Assembly: GCF_030867145.1 (NCBI RefSeq)
Contig: NC_134436.1
Location: 4,278,001-4,342,000, forward strand
DNA length: 64,000 nucleotides
Source of the DNA: Opisthocomus hoazin
Lineage: Eukaryota; Chordata; Aves; Opisthocomiformes; Opisthocomidae
Direction of reading: 5' to 3'
The notes beneath the pieces are model-generated. The model worked only from the letters and a program-made list of their open reading frames with translations, had not been told where the DNA came from and ran no database searches. Position numbers and translations under genes: made by a program. Each line of letters begins with the position of its first letter. Position 1 is the stretch's first letter. This document shows positions 59,553 through 64,000 of this stretch, piece after piece.

Positions 59553-62493
59553 GACCTGGCCGGGCTGAGGCGAAGGGAGGAGCAGGGAGGGAGCAGCGCG
59601 GCGCGGGGTGGGTACACCTCTGACGGTAGGGACTATAGATGTTGCGGCGCTGGTGGTGGAGGAGCCACGGGGGGGGGGGGGGGGGGGGGGGGGGGGAGAT
59701 TCGGGAGGGTCTCAGCGCCTCTGGCAGGGGACTCCCAGGAGGATCCGACAAGGCTCAGCGAGTCCCCAAGTGCTGACCAGCTGCACTTCTCTGCATCCAG
59801 TATTCACGTTAGATCAAGTCTTTGGTGTCACCACAAAGCGGGGCAGCTGGACCATTAGAAGATGAGTAGCAGGGGTATGGATGCCACACAATGTGTACTG
59901 TCGAGAGCCCGTAGGGACTCAGGACAGGAACACGTCCTGCTGGCGCCGGCAGCACCAGGAATGTAGTGGTCCTGTCCAGCGTCAGCCGGGACAACGGTGC
60001 AAAGGGGTGTCACTTCACCGACGGTGTCCCTTACACTGCTGTTAAGGGCTGGTGCTCGGCGCTGCCAAGTTCACCAGGGTGATGGCAGTGCTGAACTCAC
60101 GCTGCCTTACAAGCTACCGGAGGTCACGGAGGTGGACACTTCTGCCATTAAATTCCCTTATATTTTTGTGGCTTGGGTGAACAATACTGGCCAGAGAAAT
60201 GTGGTTGTCGGAGATTTACAATGCACCTTCCCAGTCCCTTCCTGACCCAGAAGGGTTCTCCCGGACGGCATCCGCACTTCTCTTCCCAGTGGTGCTGTGA
60301 ACTTAAAGTGAGTCATTTCCGAGACGCCCCTTAAGCTCTGGCTGTTCAAAAAGCGTGGGGGAGACAAGAGGTGGTTATTGTAAAGGTCCTTCTTTCCTTA
60401 CGGGATTATTAGTTGCTGGGGACCTGTCTAACTCTTCACAACAGTCTGGAAGATGAACACATATGAGGCTAAAAACCCACAAACACCATCTTACGGTCAC
60501 CACACAACATTTTCATATCTCATAACCACTGATGACTTGGACTGACTTTAATGTAGGTTCTTAGAACCACAGTCACAGCAGTCTCAGGGGAGAAAAGGAC
60601 CCTTCTTCCTACATCAGCATTAAACCACATTTACACTTCGTGAGAAAGTGGTTTTATTTTGGGCTCTTACCATCTTAAATTACTCCCTCAGACTCAGAAA
60701 AGGCTTGTAGTAGTGGCTTTGTGATGTTCACAGTGGAGGATAGTTTCTAGCTTTAGATTTTCCCGGTTCAGACTGGGGACTCACTGCCTTGTCCAACCCG
60801 CCCTTTGGCTCTGGGTAAAGAGTGGTGTCACCCATGCAGTGGTGTAAGACATGCCTTCTACCTGCTCGCTGATGCCTGCTTACCTTCAACACCCCAACGA
60901 CAAACTCCACTCTCTGTTCTTTGCAGGACAGAGCTGCCCTCTCTGAAGACAAGGGTCCCAGACCTGCGGCAGCACCTTGCACTGCAAACAGGGGGGTGGA
61001 GCTAAGTGTCAATGCTGATCAAAACCCTTGGCTCACCGATCAGTAAGTGAAGAGAAAGACAAGCATGCCTGTCCTCACCGGCTAACTTCCTCCGGGGAAA
61101 AGGGAACGAAGAGACCAAACACCCACCGAAAAAGTACCAGGAAGGTACAAGGCTTCTCTGTGAGAGAGCAAAAACACTCTCCTCTTGAGCAGTACTTTTA
61201 TCATGTAGATATTTTGTAGTTGTGATATGGGTGGGGGAGGAGGACTGTGTTACATGTTGGTTACCGAGACTTGATGTAGGATTTTGAGAGTGCTACTGCT
61301 TCTAAATGCTAAGGGAAATCCTGAAAACTGGAAGCAGATCTTCAGGATAACTTTTTCCTGCATCATGTTTTCTGTGGTTTTATTCTTATGGAGTAGGCTC
61401 TGTAATAATGTGCTAATTTTCTGCAGTCTGTTCAATAACAGGCCAAACAGATACTAAGTAAAATTAAGTGGTAATTGCAAAGGAGTTCCTTAATAACAAG
61501 CAGAAGCTGGTTACACTAGAAGCTGCTGACATTAGCACACTTCACGTATTTGACCAGCAGTTTGCAGGTTCTTCATACTGTAAAGAGTGGGCTGTGAGCA
61601 ATGTATTTTCTTTTCACATCGTAAAGTTGAAATCAACATTTCATTTTTTTTCAGTATAAGGCAGTAGAGAATTAGAAGTACTGTTTGTGGTTTTACAGTA
61701 AAATAGGCTAAAACGTTTACAATAAACTTAAGGCACTGTAGAATATAGGGCTTCAAGAGGCTTTCTGTTTTCCTTTCATTAATCGATATTAATCTATAAA
61801 GTAATGAGGTATTTCCTGTCTCACACGTTTTTAAGAGTCAAATGCCTCATGACAGAAAACAATAAAACCTACCTGGAACTCCCTCAGGTGAATGTGCTGT
61901 CTCTAAGGTCACTTGTCGCAGTCATCGCCGAGGAAATAGCCACCCCAAAAGCAGGATTTCGGGAATAAATCTGTGCATTTGGAGTGAACTTATTGCAGGG
62001 GAAATCAGAGCGACTTGGCAAGTAAGCCGTTCTCAGAAGCCGGAGCAAGGTGGAGGGGCTTTTCTCAGCCAGGACGAGGTCCGAAAGATGCTGGCCCCAG
62101 CCCTTTCGCGAGGGCTCCGAGCTTGAGAGATCCTGAATTGGGGGAACAAGCTAGGTCTGCTCCAGCAAGTTCATGGACCAGCTCACTCTGGATGCTGGAC
62201 ACCTGTAACAATACACGGCTTTTTTAGCTGAACAGCCTAAAATTATTTTCTTCACTGTGCATAAACAGTTCAAGCCGTAGTAGGGAGGGAAATTAGAAAA
62301 AGCAGCTATAAATAAATCTCGTTTCCAAATAAAAAGCAAACAGAAGCACTGCTCATTCAAATACTGGCTATACATTGAACAGGTCGTGTGGACAGTTAAA
62401 TCTGTATGCCTTAGCCTTGGAAGACAGAAATCGAGCGGTTTCGCTCTGTTCTGCAGGCTTGACGCTGGGAAACCTCCGCGTCCTTCTGCAGGT
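59553..62493. other. spacer between two variable exons
   Basis: About 3 kb with no gene. It starts with the intron side of the first variable exon (including the poly-G tract), passes through AT-rich sequence with no named repeat, and becomes CpG-rich after about 62430. Short open frames here have no domains. Confidence 0.6.
59669..59696. repeat. poly-G tract (28 bases)
   Basis: An uninterrupted run of 28 G lies about 120 bases past the splice donor. It would encode poly-glycine if translated, and can form G-quadruplex structures. Confidence 0.9.
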
Positions 62494-62520
62494 CGGCCGC
62501 CTGGTGCCGCTGCTGACCGC
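62494..62520 (+). promoter_or_regulatory. candidate promoter element (CGCT/CTCF-type) of the second variable exon
   Basis: CGGCCGCCTGGTGCCGCTGC (62494-62513) combines an 11-of-14 CTCF core match in plus orientation (from 62498) with a CGCT core, about 150 bases before the ATG. This is the known place of the conserved element that drives stochastic protocadherin promoter choice. The same GTGCCGCTG(C/T)TG word recurs at 53346. Confidence 0.5.
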
Positions 62521-62659
62521 AAAGGCGTGGAGACTCCGCGCAGCTCCCGGAACCACCGCCCCCGGGACTGCGGGGCTGCACCCTCCCAGGCTGTGCTGCT
62601 CGGGGGTCGGCAGGCTCCATCCAGCTCACAGAGGGGGGAGATCGGTCCGCTGGGAGGGA

Positions 62660-64000
62660 ATGGAGCTGAGGAAGAGCGAGGAACCGCTCCCAGAGAGAGC
62701 GATGGTTCTGATCTTGCTGCTCTGTGTGACCGGGAAGAGAGCAGAAACTGTCCGGTACTCTGTGCCCGAAGAGGCGGAGAGAGGCTCCTTTGTGGCGAAT
62801 ATTGCTAAGGATTTGGGACTGGCCGGTGAGGAATTATCGGCTCGACAGGCTCGGATCGTTCCTGAAGGAGAAAAGCAGTATTTGCAGCTGAACAAACACA
62901 CCGGGGATTTGGTGGTGAGAGAGCAAATGGACCGGGAGGAGCTGTGCGGGCAGAGCGAGCCCTGCCTGGTGCGTTTCGCGGTGCTGCTGGAGAGCCCACT
63001 GCAGTCCTTCCGAGCTGAGGTAAGCCTCATTGACATTAATGATCATGCTCCTGTATTCTTAAACAAAGAGATGGTTTTAAAGATCCCGGAAACTGCAATG
63101 CCAGAAGCTCGGTTTTTGTTGGAAAGCGCTCAGGATCCAGATGTAGGGAACAACAGTCTTCAGTATTACAGTATCAGCTCGAACGAGTATTTCCGTATCT
63201 ACACCTGGAGGCGGAGTGACGGCAGGAGGTATGCCGAGCTGGTGTTGGACCGAGCCCTGGACCGGGAGCAGCAAGCAGAAGTGGTTTTCAGTGTCACGGC
63301 TGTGGATGGTGGGTCTCCACCGCGCTCTGGCACGGCCTTAATCCGCGTGGTGGTTCTGGATATAAATGACAACATCCCGGTATTTACCCATAGTCTGTAT
63401 AAAGTCCGAGTATTAGAAAATAGCGCTCAGGATACTCCAGTGGTGGTGGTGTCTGCTAGCGATCTAGACTCAGGAACGAACGGGGAAATAACCTATTCCA
63501 TAGCTCACAATTCAGAGGAAAATCTCCAGACGTTTAAAATAAATCCAGAGACAGGGCAGGTTCGACTCAAAAAGCCGGTGGATTACGAAGAAACGAAGAC
63601 CTACGAGATATATGTCCAGGCCACAGACGGAGGGGGCCTGTCCACGCATTGCAAAGTTGAGGTGCAGGTGGAAGACGTGAACGACAACGCCCCTGAGGTG
63701 ATCATCACCTCCCTCAGCAGCACCCTCTCGGAAGCTGCGCCTCCGAACACGGTGGTGGCCCTCTTCAGCGTGCGGGACCGGGACTCGGGGGACAACGGCA
63801 GGACGAGTTGCGAGCTGGCAGGAGAGCAACCTTTCAGCATCGCACGACTGGCGCGGGACGCGTACTCACTGGTGACATTGGAGGTGCTGGACCGCGAGGA
63901 GGTGGCGGAGTACAACGTGACCGTGGTGGCACGCGACGAGGGCTCCCCCACGCTCTCGGCGTCGAAGATGCTGCTCGTGCGGCTCTTGGATGTGAACGAC
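62660..64000 (+). CDS. Protocadherin variable exon, 5' part (signal peptide to EC4), cut by window end
   Basis: The frame is open for 447 codons and runs off the window. ATG 62660 gives a 28-residue leader with core MVLILLLCV before ETVRYS, the same length as in the first gene; an ATG at 62702 would leave a 14-residue leader. EC1 contains the CX5C motif CGQSEPC and ends in DINDH at 125-129, where H replaces the usual last N. EC2 ends in DINDN at 234-238, EC3 in DVNDN at 339-343, and EC4 reaches DVND at 444-447. All four linkers are at exactly the same residue numbers as in the exon at 57153, so the two are close paralogues in tandem. EC2 and EC3, which carry trans-recognition specificity, differ most; EC4 is almost identical in places. 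Whether it is A- or B-type gamma needs the missing tail. Confidence 0.95.
   Translation, partial: MELRKSEEPLPERAMVLILLLCVTGKRAETVRYSVPEEAERGSFVANIAKDLGLAGEELSARQARIVPEGEKQYLQLNKHTGDLVVREQMDREELCGQSEPCLVRFAVLLESPLQSFRAEVSLIDINDHAPVFLNKEMVLKIPETAMPEARFLLESAQDPDVGNNSLQYYSISSNEYFRIYTWRRSDGRRYAELVLDRALDREQQAEVVFSVTAVDGGSPPRSGTALIRVVVLDINDNIPVFTHSLYKVRVLENSAQDTPVVVVSASDLDSGTNGEITYSIAHNSEENLQTFKINPETGQVRLKKPVDYEETKTYEIYVQATDGGGLSTHCKVEVQVEDVNDNAPEVIITSLSSTLSEAAPPNTVVALFSVRDRDSGDNGRTSCELAGEQPFSIARLARDAYSLVTLEVLDREEVAEYNVTVVARDEGSPTLSASKMLLVRLLDVND

Noticed and set aside
63019-63027. GAGGTAAGC, a good splice-donor word inside EC1 of the second variable exon
   Set aside because: The cadherin frame continues straight through it with correct domain spacing, so it is not used as an exon end.

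Overview
The window looks like bird nuclear DNA. Coding content is low (about 4 kb in 64 kb). The recognisable interspersed repeats are CR1 LINEs (31140-32920, 46511-46800, 53065-53215) and one solo LTR of an avian ERVL-like type (44383-45529). All real coding sequence belongs to the clustered protocadherin locus. The species cannot be fixed from the sequence alone.

Layout on the + strand: (1) 1-7303 is the 3' part of the last PCDHA intron, with several blocks that look like conserved enhancers. (2) 7304-7614 is the last constant exon of PCDHA, followed by its 3'UTR with a polyadenylation signal at 9439. (3) 9465-57000 is a gene-poor spacer. It holds a homeodomain/SOX/TCF-rich enhancer candidate (about 18930-19290), a decayed CR1, a solo LTR, and a small CpG-rich island with a minus-oriented CTCF-like motif (48945-48958). 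It also holds a 446-bp near-identical tandem duplication (51373-52264), a decayed protocadherin EC1 fragment with two in-frame stops (about 52555-52775), an orphan promoter-like element (53338-53366) and a plus-oriented CTCF-like motif (56334-56347). (4) 57153-59546 is a complete protocadherin variable exon ending in a strong phase-0 splice donor, so it is gamma-type rather than an intronless beta gene. (5) 62660-64000 is the 5' part (signal peptide to EC4) of a second variable exon, cut by the window end.

In clustered protocadherins each variable exon has its own promoter and is spliced to shared constant exons. The neuron-specific choice of promoter depends on CTCF/cohesin loops to downstream enhancers. 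This window spans the boundary between the alpha unit, whose enhancers HS7 and HS5-1 are expected in the last intron and downstream of the constant exons, and the next unit. The minus CTCF-like motif at 48.9 kb and the plus motif at 56.3 kb are arranged divergently, as expected for such a boundary. No intact beta gene lies between PCDHA and the first spliced-type variable exon; the only intermediate trace is the relic at 52.6 kb. No bacterial-type system, CRISPR array, tRNA or rRNA was seen.
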